Position numbers and translations under genes: made by a program. From Wurfbainia villosa (Eukaryota; Streptophyta; Magnoliopsida; Zingiberales; Zingiberaceae), in NCBI GenBank assembly GCA_025175895.1, contig CM045992.1, positions 116,152,377 through 116,216,376 of the forward strand: a stretch of 64,000 nucleotides of DNA. The letters run 5' to 3'. Position 1 is the stretch's first letter. Each line of letters opens with the position of its first letter. The notes under the pieces were generated by a model that had not been told where the DNA came from, did no database searches, and saw nothing but the letters and a program-made list of their open reading frames with translations. Positions 1 through 11,536 of this stretch are shown here, in pieces.

Positions 1-511
1 GTTACGGGTGACGTTTGACGATACCAAAGTACATAACTCCTTATGTAGGGAACCATAGTGACTTCAGGTCTAAGGACTATTCATACCAATAGTCACATGA
101 GAAAGTTTATGACACTCATATAACGATCCATGAAACTTTCTCATGGCGGGTCAGTTCAGTATATATTCTCCAATATATACCCATGTGTCAACTTGATATA
201 ATATATCCATGACTTGTGAGATCAAGTCATCAATTGACCTACATGCTAGTCTTTATGTATTAATATTGCCCTTGCATATTAATACTCGACTAGGAACATT
301 TAGGAAAGTGTTCTCTACAGCCTCTCATAATCAATTCTGCCAATTGATGTGCTGTAGATAAGAACCTACTTTTCTAGGGCATTATTATATTTAAATTAGC
401 TGGCACAAGCAAGATGTAAATATAATAACCAATCCTTTGCCTTTATAGAATATGATACAAAATGTTCCCTATTCAACCATCACATGATTGGTTCTAGGGC
501 TTTAACTAACA
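1..511 (-). mobile_element. Copia-type LTR, 5'-terminal part, minus strand
   Basis: Read on the minus strand this begins TGTTAGTTAAAGCCC at 511 and runs off the left edge of the window. The body (for example the stretch around 180-300 with CATGACTTGTGAGATCAAG) resembles a class of Copia LTRs I know from many plant genomes. No polypurine tract precedes the 511 end, so this is the outer 5' end of a full element or a solo LTR rather than a 3' LTR. The clade and the other end are not visible. The boundary is inferred from the TG start and the change of sequence character. Confidence 0.5.
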
Positions 512-524
512 CTTATTCCCTTTT

Positions 525-530
525 TTTATT
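525..530 (-). promoter_or_regulatory. Poly(A) signal AATAAA of the defensin-like gene
   Basis: The minus strand reads AATAAA 34 nt past the stop codon, a normal plant near-upstream element position. The Copia LTR begins only 14 bp further on, so cleavage could fall inside the LTR. Confidence 0.45.
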
Positions 531-563
531 CAATTCTAGCTAGTTTGCAGGGCAAATGAAAAA

Positions 564-923
564 TCAACATGGCCATTGACATATGCATCTGCCACCTTCA
601 TTGCATTGGCCAAAAGCATCTGGATTGCTGACAATTATTCTACAATCTTCATTACAACTCGAACTACAAGGTTCGTCGCTTGGCAAACTGCAAGTTGCAG
701 ATCCATCTCTCACAAGAAAAACTACAACAATCAAACCAACATATCGATCATTAATAAAACAAAATTAATATTAATTTTTTGTAATTGTTTTATGAACAAC
801 ATATTACTAATATATATGCTTTAGTTTAATTTCAAATAAATGAGAATATAATAAAGAAGGAGATTATATACCCGTGTTGAAAGTGAGAAGAAGAAAAAGA
901 ACAAAAACACTGTGAGAACTCAT
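564..923 (-). CDS. Defensin-like cysteine-rich secreted peptide, two exons
   Basis: Exon 1 is 872-923 and exon 2 is 564-721 (minus strand). They are joined by a 150-bp intron with GT at 871-870 and AG at 723-722, phase 1. The product is 69 aa. Residues 1-17 (MSSHSVFVLFLLLTFNT) are a hydrophobic signal peptide encoded by exon 1. The exon 2 part has exactly eight cysteines spaced C-x7-C-x3-C-x3-C-x12-C-x5-C-x-C-x3-C, ending GGRCICQWPC. The CxxxC and CxC pair fits the cysteine-stabilised alpha-beta fold of plant defensin-like peptides, and an intron just after the signal peptide is typical of that family. Likely role: secreted antimicrobial or signalling peptide; the subfamily is not identifiable. 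The frame is intact. Flanks are transposon-derived, with a Copia LTR directly downstream. Seen: splice sites, frame, cysteines. Inferred: expression and function. Confidence 0.72.
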
Positions 924-988
924 AATTTTCTTCAATACACGATTTCTTTTTGTGATAGTGATGGATGAATATTAATATAATTTGTGGG

Positions 989-996
989 TATTTATA
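989..996 (-). promoter_or_regulatory. TATA box of the defensin-like gene
   Basis: The minus strand reads CTATAAATACCC here, 66 bp before the ATG at 923. This predicts transcription starting near 960 and a 5' UTR of about 35-40 nt, compact as usual for small peptide genes. Confidence 0.55.
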
Positions 997-1065
997 GAAT
1001 TATAATTCATAGTTTAATTAATGTTCAGTGTATCTTTTACTTTCCTAATATATTCATTAAAAATT

Positions 1066-1160
1066 CACTACATGAAATCAGTAAGGGGTGTGGATTTGAT
1101 GTTGATTTTATAAAATCATCATAATTATAATATTGATTTTAAAAAATTAGCACCACAATA
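1066..1160 (+). repeat. CACTA-like terminus with short subterminal repeats
   Basis: Starts CACTACATGAAATCAG, close to the CACTACAAGAAA-type terminus of plant CACTA transposons. GATTTTATAAAATC and GATTTTAAAAAATT motifs follow, resembling subterminal repeats. No matching inverted terminus was found nearby. Related motifs occur at 50286-50530 on the other side of the nest. The rest of 1000-1410 is AT-rich with no gene I can see. Confidence 0.35.
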
Positions 1161-1410
1161 AGAATTAACTAAACCTATCAATAAATTTTGATTGAAATGT
1201 ATTGATGAATCCAGAGAAGTTGAAATTACGAATCCTTAACATGCAATTGAAGAAGACATATAGAAGGTTTATTTGGAGAGCAAATTTAGTTTTGAACTTC
1301 TTACATAAAATGTAGAACTATCACATTAGCGACCCCTCACCGCTTCCCCTACCATGGAGGAAGGTAAATCAGAATCCTAATTGGCAAGAGCAAAAGCGAT
1401 GAGTCATCGA

Positions 1411-1607
1411 TGTTGGGAGTATTGGAATACAATCAAAGTCCTACATTGGTAAGATATGGAGAGATCATGTGCATATAAGATGAAAAGATATCTATATTGG
1501 TATGAGGTCTTTTAGGTAAAGTCCAAAAATAAAACCATTAAGACTTAGGTCCACAGTGGACAATATCATACTATTGTTAAGATATACAAATCTTATAGGC
1601 ACCATCA
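1411..1607 (+). mobile_element. TRIM-like short LTR
   Basis: About 197 bp beginning TGTTGGGAGTATTGG and ending CCATCA. It is followed at 1608-1620 by ATTAGTATCAAAG, which looks like a mutated initiator-tRNA-Met primer site (ATTGGTATCAGAG). A short TG...CA terminus plus primer site fits a terminal-repeat retrotransposon in miniature. No second LTR is visible before the Gypsy sequence begins at 2172, so the element is partial. The body (GTGGACAATATCATACTATTG) resembles a widespread plant repeat known to me. Confidence 0.4.
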
Positions 1608-1637
1608 ATTAGTATCAAAGTTATGATTCATATCAAG

Positions 1638-1825
1638 TCGGGGCGAATTTAGGGGGGGTCATGGCTCCCCTAAATTTTAAGTGATTATTATTTTTCACTA
1701 TGATACTATGATACATTGTGATGCATTGTGTTGCAAAAATTTTATTTATTTTCTCTGTTTTTTTAATTAATGTTATTATATTTTAGTATGCGGCCCCCCA
1801 ATATAAAATTTTGGATTCACCTCTG
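1638..1825. mobile_element. hAT-like MITE with 8-bp imperfect target duplication
   Basis: A 188-bp AT-rich non-coding insert. The left end is TCGGGGCGAATTTAGGGGGG; the right end read inward is CAGAGGTGAATCC. The termini are imperfect inverted repeats sharing the GAAT core and a G-run. Flanking 8-mers ATATCAAG (1630-1637) and ATGTCAAA (1826-1833) match at 6 of 8 positions, consistent with an old hAT target duplication. It sits inside the TRIM-like interior. No transposase. Confidence 0.45.
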
Positions 1826-1833
1826 ATGTCAAA

Positions 1834-2171
1834 TCATGCACCTCAAATGATGGAAGTAGGGCTCCCATGTTCGGATCAAGAGAACCGGACACCAGGCATG
1901 AAGTCCAATTGGATCAGGATGACTGGACAACTGTCAGAAAGTCTAGCTGGGTCAGGAGGACTAGATAGTTGATAGGAAGACCTAGTGGGTTGAGGATCAG
2001 AAATCAAGCAGAGGAAGCCCTTTGATCAAAATTCTACTAGTTTGATTTATCCAAAAGAAAAGTTCAATTTGTTCAATTCAATCGATTCAATTTTTAACTA
2101 AATGTTCACCCGTAATATCAAGGTAACAGGATAAAGATTGGATCTATCAACTTTGAATTTTAGTTAATTAT
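1834..2171. other. Putative TRIM interior / unassigned sequence
   Basis: Continues the sequence after the primer-like site once the MITE is removed (TCATGCACCTCAAATGATGG and onward). No ORF of note, no terminator or LTR recognised. It stops where the Gypsy LTR sequence begins (ATACCATCTAACC). Confidence 0.3.
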
Positions 2172-5100
2172 TATACCATCTAACCAAATGAACAACGTAA
2201 AATGCAGACATACCTGAAGTCTGCTACGCTACTCTGATCCAACCTGAACATATATCCAACATATATATAACAGGAAGAGTAATACCAACTAACCATACTA
2301 CCGGTCAAGGTACCTAATGGTCCGTCCAAAACATATACAAATATCCGACACAACCGTATAATAAATGCAAGAAGCATGTATGAATATGATGTACAAACAA
2401 GTGCAGCAAGCATAATACAAACAAATGCAACATCACAATAAGTATATATATATAGACTGCATCTATATATATATATTAATCTCAACCATCCATATACATA
2501 TATATATGGTAATATGCAAAGCGCCATCAGATACGGCAATGCAGCATGCATGGTCATGTCTGCTCACCCCTACTCGCTACCACGATCCCAGTGTGGCCTA
2601 GGTGACACGACATGACAACTGTCCCAACTAACACCAACCACTTCTATAGAGTGGTCGAGTGGGCAGTATGATCAAGTAGCATATGAGCGTAAAGAGCTCG
2701 CTACACAACGGGGGTCCCTACTGCTGGCCACTCCGACTAACACTACCAATGAGTGGTCGAGTACCACGCACTCAGGACAACTGCACGCAACTTCAACTAC
2801 CACCGTCTATAGTGGTAGAGTGCGACACAACAGATGCTCTGCCCTCACACCAATTACTCCTCGGGGAGTAACCTGGTAGGCAAGATGACTGACGACTCTC
2901 TCAACCCCAAGGGAGACTACGTCGTCAGAATGCATACAAATGACATGAGTATGCTGTCACACGTACAACCATCTACCACAGACTCTCTATTCAGCAAAGA
3001 GTCGTACCCATCTGATCAATACACTCTCTATCCTGTAGAGAGTCGTACTCCACTGATCGATACACTCTCTATCCTATAGAGAGTCATACTCAACTGATCG
3101 ACAGACTCTCTATCCTGTAGAGAGTCGTACTCGACTGATCATAACTCTCTCTCCAATAGAGAGTCGTACTCAACTGATCGACGGACTCTCTATCCTGTAG
3201 AGAGTCGTACTCGACTGATCATAACAAGCTGGAACCACCGGTTCGAAGCGACACACTGATCACCCTTCCCTTAACCATTACACAACTTATGGTTGGTAAA
3301 AGTATGCAACATACGGGTATTGGAAATAAATCCTACATTTAGGGCATTACCTACCCACAGATGACCTTTTTGCCAATTTATAAATTGGGTCATCACCTGT
3401 ACTAACATTTACACCCTACTAAACATCTAGGCCAATTTACATCACATCTATAACTCCTAAATCATGATAAGGTATATGTGATATCAACAATTGAGCATAA
3501 ATACATCCAACGATAAGTTCAAGTATACGATAATAAGAGCAGGGTCAAGATAATATGAACATATAACATGCTCATATCTATGTCTAAATCTGAATGCAAT
3601 TACATCTACCGAACTAGGTAGGAAATTACTCACCTGCTTGTAGACACCAGTCGTCTCCACGTCCGCGGATATCTCGAACCAAAATCCTGCAAACAAACAT
3701 ATATGATCAAATCATATACCAATTCTAATATTAGGATCAAATCATAATCCTACATCAACTTTATATCCCGATCAACTAGATTGATCTAGTTATCTAATTA
3801 ACCTAATCAATCCTCCATATTAATCCCTATAACAAGAATCATAGAACGATATTACTACCGCACTTTATAGCATGATCAGGTCAAAATTCACCAAATCTCC
3901 AATTCAATTACAACTCAATTCACAGCTAAATCACCTACACCTACACTACAGCCTATAAACAGCCATGTTGACCCCATAGACTCATTCACAGCCCCTACAC
4001 AAAGCATAACAGAGCATCATAGACACAACCTTGTTCACAGCTACTCCCATTACACCCAATTAGGGATCTAACACCCTAATTGGAACACCCCACTCCATAT
4101 CAATCCCTTCTCACTAAATCACGGTGACACACCAAATCACCATAAACAACCATCTTGCATGCCATGATAAAATCATGGTTCAACACAAACCTCACCTCAA
4201 CCTCGATCCACCATTCCCATCCACACTACCACCGAATATCAACATCCCACAACTAGAACAACAAATACAAATCTTACCCCTTCAATCGCTCGATTACACC
4301 CAACTCACCCATGTGTTCTTCATCCATCTACAGTCGTTCAACCTCCAAAATCAAACAAGGCAGCTTGTTCCACCGAGGAATCCACACTCCAAATCAACAC
4401 TTCGACAATCAACTAACACTAACAGCAACCCTTACCAACCGGCCACACCTCCAGCCATCTCCACTGAGCAATGTTTTTACCGAAAGGAAATTCACAGACA
4501 AAAAGACAATTAATCTTGCTTACCCGAAGTTGAACCCCGTCGACAGCAAAATCCCCAACCACCGGCAGCCAACCTTTGTTCACCGGAATCCCAGATCACT
4601 GTCCAAACAAGGTCCACACACAACTATAAGGAGAAACATAGCAAATCCTTAAATCTCGTCCAAGCTCAGGAAAGGAGCAGTGCTCACCTATCTCCGGTGA
4701 CCATCGGCAGCGAAGTCCACAGAATTGGTAGTGACCTTCTTCTATCCCTTGTTCGCCGACACCAACTAATTTCCAGTGGAGATCCACAGCAAGGAAGAGG
4801 TCGACAGTGCTCACCGCCGATTCAAGCCCCCCTCCACAACACTCACCGCACACATCCTTCGTAGAGATTGCCGGGTAGACCAACCGCTGTTGCTGCCGGT
4901 CTCTGGCACCCCGATCGCTCCCCCAAACCTTTCTCGGCGACACCTTTCACCGTCGTCTCCTCCAGCCGGATCTCCCACCAGCGTGGCGTCGGCAGCGATT
5001 TGGTGCGCGGTGGAAGTGAGGCAAAGAAATCACGGGAGGGAGAAGGAGGAGTCGCGGAAGGGGAAAGAACAACACCATCGGGAAATCAGGGAAATCGACA

Positions 5101-5324
5101 AGATATAAAGCTTTTTAATTGAACCAATTAATTCCTAGCAGATAGTCTAAATAGGCTTTACAAAAGCCTGTTCACTTTATCCCCATGAAACATCCATAAA
5201 CCTTCCGTTTAAATCCAAAAAAATTTCTAAAAATTCTTGGAAAATTCCATAGGGTATTCTCCCAATTATCCAACATTTTATTTTATTTTGTTTTATATAT
5301 ATTTTTTTTCTGCGGTATTTTACA
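2172..5324 (-). mobile_element. Gypsy element X, 3' LTR (copy A), 3'-truncated
   Basis: On the minus strand the LTR starts TGTAAAATACCGCAG at 5324, immediately after a polypurine tract, so it is a 3' LTR. It continues through the GC-rich start region, the AGGTGGGTAA-type segment near 3640, the hairpin array, and the TA-rich segment near 2430-2510. It ends at 2172, about 570 bp short of the expected LTR end. In detail it matches copy E (24110-25390 plus 34662-36566) better than copies B, C or D, so A and E are proposed as the LTR pair of one element. ORFs here are short and not conserved between copies. Confidence 0.8.
2983..3226. repeat. Tandem hairpin array in LTR copy A (about 6 units)
   Basis: Roughly 40-bp units, each containing ACTCTCTATCCTGTAGAGAGT, an 8-bp perfect stem with a 5-nt loop, separated by CGTACTCAACTGATCGA-type spacers. 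One unit is partly shortened (AACTCTCTCTCCAATAGAGAGT). Confidence 0.85.
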
Positions 5325-5338
5325 TTCTCCCCCACTTA
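5325..5338 (-). other. Polypurine tract of element X
   Basis: TAAGTGGGGGAGAA on the minus strand directly precedes the LTR start. It is the plus-strand primer site for reverse transcription and fixes the orientation and LTR boundary. Confidence 0.8.
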
Positions 5339-8274
5339 TAAAAATTTGGTCCCAAAATTTCGTACTAACATGCAAAAATTTACTTCAAACAAGTTTCCGA
5401 AAGGACCACATACCTTCTTCAAGTGACCAGATGAGACCATCGAGCTCGGATAGTATCTTCCAGCTCCCACATAGCCTCCTCATCGGTGTGATGCTGTCAT
5501 CCAACCTTTACAAGTCGGATGATTTTCGTCCCACTACAGTCGCTCCTTGCGACCCAGGCTCCATCCTGGAATCACCTCGTAAGTTGCATTAGACTGAGGT
5601 AGAATCGGAACCTCTTACAGAACATGGTCAGATCATGGCACGTATTTCCTCAGCATATAAACATGAAATACGTTATGAACACCCGCAAGTGTCAGAGGTA
5701 AAGCCAACCGATAAGCAACACCTCCATAATCCACGACACAAGATCTGAATAGATCCTCTAACGTCTAAATGATACACTCAGACTGTTCATCTGTTTGCGG
5801 ATGAAACGTTGCACTGAGCCGAAGCTCTGTGCCCCTAGTCTGGTGTAGACTCTGCCAAAATCGCGAGATAAATCATGAATCTCTATCCGATATGGTACTT
5901 AAAAGTACCTCACGTAATCTGATAATCTTTCCGTAATACAATTCTGTCGGACGATCCAACAAGTCCATTCCACGCATAGGCAAAGAGTGAGCTGATTTGG
6001 TTAGTCAATCCATGATCACCCAAATCACATCATGTCTTTTACGGGTTCTAAGCAATCCCATAACGGAATCCATGGTGATACGCTCCCACTTCCATTTCAA
6101 AAAATCGAAATTTCCTGGAGTAATCCAGTGAGTTTCTGATGTTCAGCCTTCACCTACTGGCATACTAAACATCGAGCAGCAAAATATGCTATAACTCTCT
6201 TTATACCATTCCACCAGTATAACCGTTTCAACTTTCAGTACATCTGAGTACCACCAAGGTATATAGCCCATCACGAATGATGTGCTTCTTGTAGCAACTC
6301 TTCCTTAGACATCTCCTATAATCGCAACTCACGTTATTCAAATTCTTTTATAGTGTTTAACAACACTGATACCAACAAAAATATCACTTGTTATGTGATC
6401 TTCGATACCGGACTATTTTCGCAATCATTTCGATCGCCTACTCCACTTGCCTAAGCAACGTCAAGCCTTGGAGTTCATCCGAAACTACATCCGAATACTC
6501 TCAGATTATACGCACATCTGAGAGCATATTGTACCATACTTCCAACAATTTGACCATCCGTAAGGATATGTCTACAGTAAAGGTATGTCTATCCAAGTCT
6601 AAGGGCCTCCCTTGACTTTTTAATTGTTGGTCCACTTCTCACCTGATGGTAGAGATACCACCGACCCACAAGTCGATGTAAAGGACCCCTTTTTAATCCA
6701 AACTAAGAATGTTCTAGATACAGATACCTGTAACTACAAGCATCTCTCAACATATTAACCTAGAGGGTAAACTAAAGTAATACCCTGAACGATCAATTAT
6801 CTATCGATCCGATCCAAAGGCTCCTCGTAGGTCTCTGCCTTTCTCCAAAGAGAACAAGATCAGATCCAACAGTCCGCGACAAAGCGGTCGCATTTCTGCG
6901 ATGAATGATCCAAGGATCTTGCTATATCATCTGATCACATCCCTAAATCTTACGAGCTACAACTGTAGAATACAAAATAAATATGACCACCGTCATATAC
7001 TCTCTCCTCTGTACAAATCAAATCACATTTGGAGGTAACTATTGTTGTCTGCATGTGTCTTCTACGATGTCTTCTGCTGGTACTGTTGCGTAAATCACTT
7101 CCCTTGAAGGAAAGTATCATGAAACTCCAACCACGCCTGAGATAGTAGATTGCTGCTGATGAGATAACCCAATCTTCTATGTCGATCTCTACTGTCGAGA
7201 CGATACATCATCCTCCCGGAACACCATTGGTAGTCTTCTACTGAGTCTTCAAAGTACACCACCTCCACTGTACTGGTTGCTCACAATAGCATCAGATGAA
7301 CTGATCCAGCGAGATATCGACCGTGTGTGTCTTCGTGATCCGCACTGCACGCACATAATCCCTCCGGAGTCTTTGTTCTGATTTTGCTGAATCCACGAGA
7401 ACATCCTGATGATCTGCGGTTGCTCTTCTATAATCGAAAAATAACTCAAAGCCTATGATTCCGATCTTGCTCCTTTTTATCCAACAGTCGGAGACTTCTG
7501 ACTCTATTAAGTTGATCTACAATATTTACTTATCGGTCTCCAACTTTTAAACCCTTGTACGGAGTCATTTCTAAACACCTGTCTCAATCCAACGTCTTCT
7601 GGCAGGATCTGATAGAAGATCCCGACATCCTAATCCAACTATAAGCCAATAACTCTGGGTGACTTAAATCATCCATTCATCTTCTTGAGCTATTAGGTAG
7701 TCGTAACCTCTGCAAGTCTCACGACTCTGCACAGTACACTATTACTAACTGATCACCCTATTTTTTGAAGCTCAAGAATTCCTTACAATGTGTCAACTAA
7801 AGTGACACGGGAAAATACTCTCTCTCAACATCACTAACCATGATCAAGTGATGTTTTATTTCCCGAAGGTTATTTTCTGCATTTTCTACCAAATATCAGC
7901 TTGATCCCGATAATGGAATACCACTAACTCTACTTTCTCGGTATAACATGAGTTAAGTACTCAAAAGTACTCTCAAAGTTATACAACTCAGTACGAACAA
8001 CTCAGGGATAAAATCCCTATGAAACACCGTAACCTAGCCTTCCACTATCTGCATCAACAATAGTCTACTTTTCTTGTCCATTACCCAACCGGTAATGATC
8101 TGACTAGCACCGTTAGTGAAAATCTCTAAGGTTGAAATCTCTGATTTCAACCAGAAATGTGATGACTTGACCCAAGTTTTTCCAACTCGGTATCAGTCGG
8201 CTCTCAAAGGTAAATCACCTTTTCGACACGGGTTCAAGACTCACAGACTCAACAGGTCATTTTCGGGGTCAACT
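5325..8274 (-). pseudogene. Element X internal region: decayed Gypsy pol, minus strand
   Basis: Adjacent to the LTR is a polypurine tract (plus strand TTCTCCCCCACTTA, 5325-5338). Read on the minus strand, the region then parallels copy F from chromodomain and integrase back through RNase H, RT and protease to the gag 5' region. Examples: 5423-5580 matches the chromodomain end of F near 42700-42860, and 6050-6180 matches integrase upstream sequence. Frequent stops and indels leave no usable frame. The integrase segment equivalent to F 42180-42567 is missing, with the junction near 5722-5735. The gag-proximal end stops at 8274 where a foldback repeat begins. Confidence 0.75.
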
Positions 8275-8450
8275 TGTAACGACCTGGCCCTGTTGGCGGA
8301 ATTCGGCGACCCCTATTGGTCGACGACCGTCGCCCCTGTTGGCTAGTCGTTACTCACCTGGTCTTCCCACCCCTGGAAGTGGGTTTTTGCCTTCCCAGGA
8401 TTCGAACTCTAGACCTCCAGGCTAAGTACTAAAGTTTATGAATCCAGGTC
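8275..8450 (+). repeat. Foldback repeat arm R1 (left half of FB1)
   Basis: Begins TGTAACGACCTGGCCC and runs through TTCCCACCCCTGGAAGTGGG and GGATTCGAACTCTAGACC to AAAGTTTATGAATCCAGG. The opposite strand reads GAGTTCGAATCCTGGG, which resembles a tRNA/SINE B box, so a SINE origin is possible. The arm reads outer-to-inner and its partner R2 lies beyond the Gypsy element at 19079. Confidence 0.6.
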
Positions 8451-8478
8451 GTTTAAATCCCCAACCTTGCTTTCGGAC

Positions 8479-11400
8479 ACTTGTGGAATTTTTCAAAAAA
8501 TTTTAGAAATTTTTCTGGATTTAAACGGATGTTTTATGGATATTTCATGGGGATAAAATGAACAGGCTTTTATAAAGCCTGTTTAGGCTATCTTCTACGA
8601 GGTATTAAATGGGTTTAATTAACTCCGTTTTCCCGTCGGTTTCATTTTCCCCGCGACGCCTCTTCTTGTTTTCCCAGATCGACGTCGTTGTGAGCTGCTT
8701 GGTCGATCACTGCCGGAGCAAGGTGAGCAATGCCCTCTTCCCTGATCTCGAATAGATCCCTCTTCAATCGTAGTCCTTCTTTCAAATTTCTCGGCAACTT
8801 TGGTGATAGGGCAGCAGGTGTTTCTACCGGTGAACAGAACAAAAGAGAAGGGAAGGTTGCTGTCAATGGGATGTCTTGCCGTTGTGCCCCATTTCCGAAA
8901 CCAAGATCTATCTCCACTGTTTTGAAGCCTTCCTCTACCGTGAACTCTCGCATACGCCTGGCTTTCAGGTCTCCGATGAGATTCGTGGCCGGATTCTTCG
9001 ATCGATTCGTGACAATGATTTTGCTCAGTTGTCAGTGCCATTTGTGGTGGGTATAGCACCGTGATTGTGATGAAAATAATGTGAATAAGGTCGTCATCTC
9101 CCATCTAAATTGTTTGTGCAGATTTTACACTGAGTTGGAATAAGATGCTGGTAGAGGAAGTGATACTTGATAGGCTGTGGACAATTGGATTGACGTGAGG
9201 TAAGTGTAGATTTTGGAATTCTGGAAATTAGGTTTTGATTTGCAGTACGTTTATTATCGGTATAGTGTACAGCTGCAAATGGGCGAAGGGGGTGATCCGA
9301 GAAGGGTGAATTTCATATACGATTTGAGTAAATGCAGAATTGATATCCTATACTTGGTAGGAAGTGGTGTGGATGATACAAGCTCGGTAAGTTCATATTT
9401 GATATCATATGGTTGTGTAATATTCTTACCGTTAGCTTTGTTGTGGATGTGATTATTTAAAAAGTCCACGAAGAAGGGGGTTAATCCTTTGGTTGAATTT
9501 TTGGATTAGATTCTTATTCCTACAGTTTGATTATACTAGCACATGGTTATATCGGATTCTACCCTTTCAGATATTGGATTCGAGGTAGAGGTCTTGGATA
9601 CAAAGACCATCAACATGAGCTACATAGCAGGTGGGTAATTTCCTACCTGGTCCGGGTAGTTGTATTTCATTCAGATTTAGTTATTGATATGAGCATGTTA
9701 GGTGTTCATATTACCTTGACCCTGTTCTTTTTATCGTATGCTTGATCCTTTACCGTTGGCTATTAACTCTATTGCTGATATCATGTTTATTTTATCATGA
9801 TTAGGAGTTATACATATAGGTGATGCAAGTAACTTAGAATTTGTTTAAGTTAAGTGCAAATGGTAAAGTTCGGATGACAACCTGATTGTACATTGGGCAA
9901 AAAGGTCATCCGTAGGTAGATAAGGACTTTAACCTAGGGTTAGTTCTAGTACCCTTAGGTTGTATGTTACCACCGAACATGTGTTGTGTAAAAGGGTCAG
10001 AGGAATGATACTTAGGGTATCGCTACGGAGTGGTCCTAGCTTGTTATAATCAGATGTCGACTCTCTCTAGGATAGAGTGCGTCGAGTAGATTAGTATGAC
10101 TCTCTACGGGATAGAGAGTATTATGATCGATTGAGTCACGACTCTCTACGAGGATAGAGAGTGCGTCAGTATATTGGTATGACTCTCTACGGGATAGAGA
10201 GTCTATGGTGAATGCTGTATGTGAGACATTGCATTCATGCATTTACATGCATGGCGAGGTCTCCCTTGTGGTTGAGAGAGTCGCGGTCGCATCTCTGCCT
10301 CCACGGTTACTCATAGGAGGAGTAACGGTGTGGCGAGCATTTGAGGTCTGCACTCTACCACTATAGACGGTGGTAGTTGGATTTGCGTGTCATAGTCCTG
10401 CGTGTGTGGTACTCGACCACTCATGGATAGTGACTGTCGGAGTGACCAACAGTAGGGACCCCCATCGTGTAGCTTGCTCTTTACGCTTATATGCTACTCG
10501 ATCATACTGCCCACTCGGCCACTCGAGAGTAGTGGTTGGTGTTGAGTTGTGACAGTTGTCATGCTTGAGCCACCGAGGCCACACTGGGGTCGTGGTAGCT
10601 TTAGGGTGAGCCGACATGACCATGCATGCTGCATAGCCGTATCTGATGGCGCTTTGCATATTACCATATATATATACATAGATGCATGTGTGTATATATA
10701 TATGGATGGTTGAGATTAATATATATATGGATACAGTCTATATATATATGATTATTGTGATGTTGCATTTGTTTGTACTATGCTTGCTGCATTTGGGTGG
10801 ACATCATATTCATGCATGTCTCTTGCATTTGTTATACGATTGTGTCGGATGTTGGTATGTGTTGGACAGACCATAGATACCTTGACCTGTAGCATGAGTA
10901 GATTATGTGTTGGTATTACTCTTCCTGTTATATATATGTTGGATATATGTTCAGGTTGGATCGAGTAGCATGTTGAACTTGGTATATACTGCATTTTATG
11001 TTATTCATTTCAGTTAGACGGTATATGCTTGTATTTATATACTATGCTGATATACCTATTGCACCTCTAGATTAGGTTATTGAAAATTCATGTGATATGA
11101 CAAATATACATGTTTTCTATTACCTGCTGAGTTTTAATCACCACCCCCCGCGGACCCTGGGTTTTCTGTCGCCCAGGTAACAGGTAGAAGACTTCGTGAT
11201 GACATTGGAGCACCACTAGCTGACATCTCATCTCATCTCCGAGGCTCTCGTGTCCGTTTTGGATTTTCCGTATGTCTTGTTTTGCATTCAGAGTTTTCGT
11301 GATGTTATGTATTATGTGATGTACGCACATGTTGGTGTGGGTTTTGTCGAGGTTTTCTTTATGTTTTGGTGTTAGTCATACCGGTATGCATGTGTGACAT

Positions 11401-11516
11401 TGTATTGTTGTTGTATCGTATTGTTATTGTGGGCCTACGGCCTTGTATTAACGAAATGTTGCCACGACAGGAGGTGTCATCCGCTTGATTTTCGCCTAGA
11501 TGCTCCTGGCATGACA
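8479..11516 (+). mobile_element. Gypsy element Y, 5' LTR (copy B), 5'-truncated
   Basis: Aligns with copy C from about 60 bp inside its start (TTGTGGAATTTTTCA). It ends GCATGACA followed by a primer site at 11524. Between about 9180 and 9780 it is almost identical to copy C (16720-17320). Further downstream (9830-9890) B instead looks like copy D, while C looks like copy F, so the LTRs are mosaic. Both strands carry ORFs at 8619-9104, but they overlap each other and shift between copies, so I do not call genes. Confidence 0.8.
10055..10205. repeat. Tandem hairpin array in LTR copy B (about 4 units)
   Basis: GACTCTCTACGGGATAGAGAGT-type hairpins (one shortened, CGACTCTCTCTAGGATAGAG) with spacers such as GCGTCGAGTAGATTAGTATG. 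Confidence 0.8.
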
Positions 11517-11523
11517 ACTTTAG

Positions 11524-11536
11524 TGGTATCAGAGCC
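11524..11536 (+). other. Primer binding site of element Y
   Basis: TGGTATCAGAGCC, complementary to the 3' end of initiator tRNA-Met, lies 7 nt after the LTR end. Confidence 0.85.

Noticed and set aside
2180..2557. 125-aa tyrosine-rich minus-strand ORF
   Set aside because: Low-complexity translation of TA-rich LTR sequence; absent as an open frame in sister LTRs.
2983..3226. CRISPR-like regular repeats
   Set aside because: Repeats and spacers are both conserved between units, the spacers are not unique, and the context is a plant LTR.
8619..9104. 161-aa minus-strand ORF in LTR copy B, similar ORFs in C (16102-16644) and D (22665-23084)
   Set aside because: Conservation is explained by LTR identity. 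Reading frames are open on both strands and in several frames, and the C-termini differ between copies.
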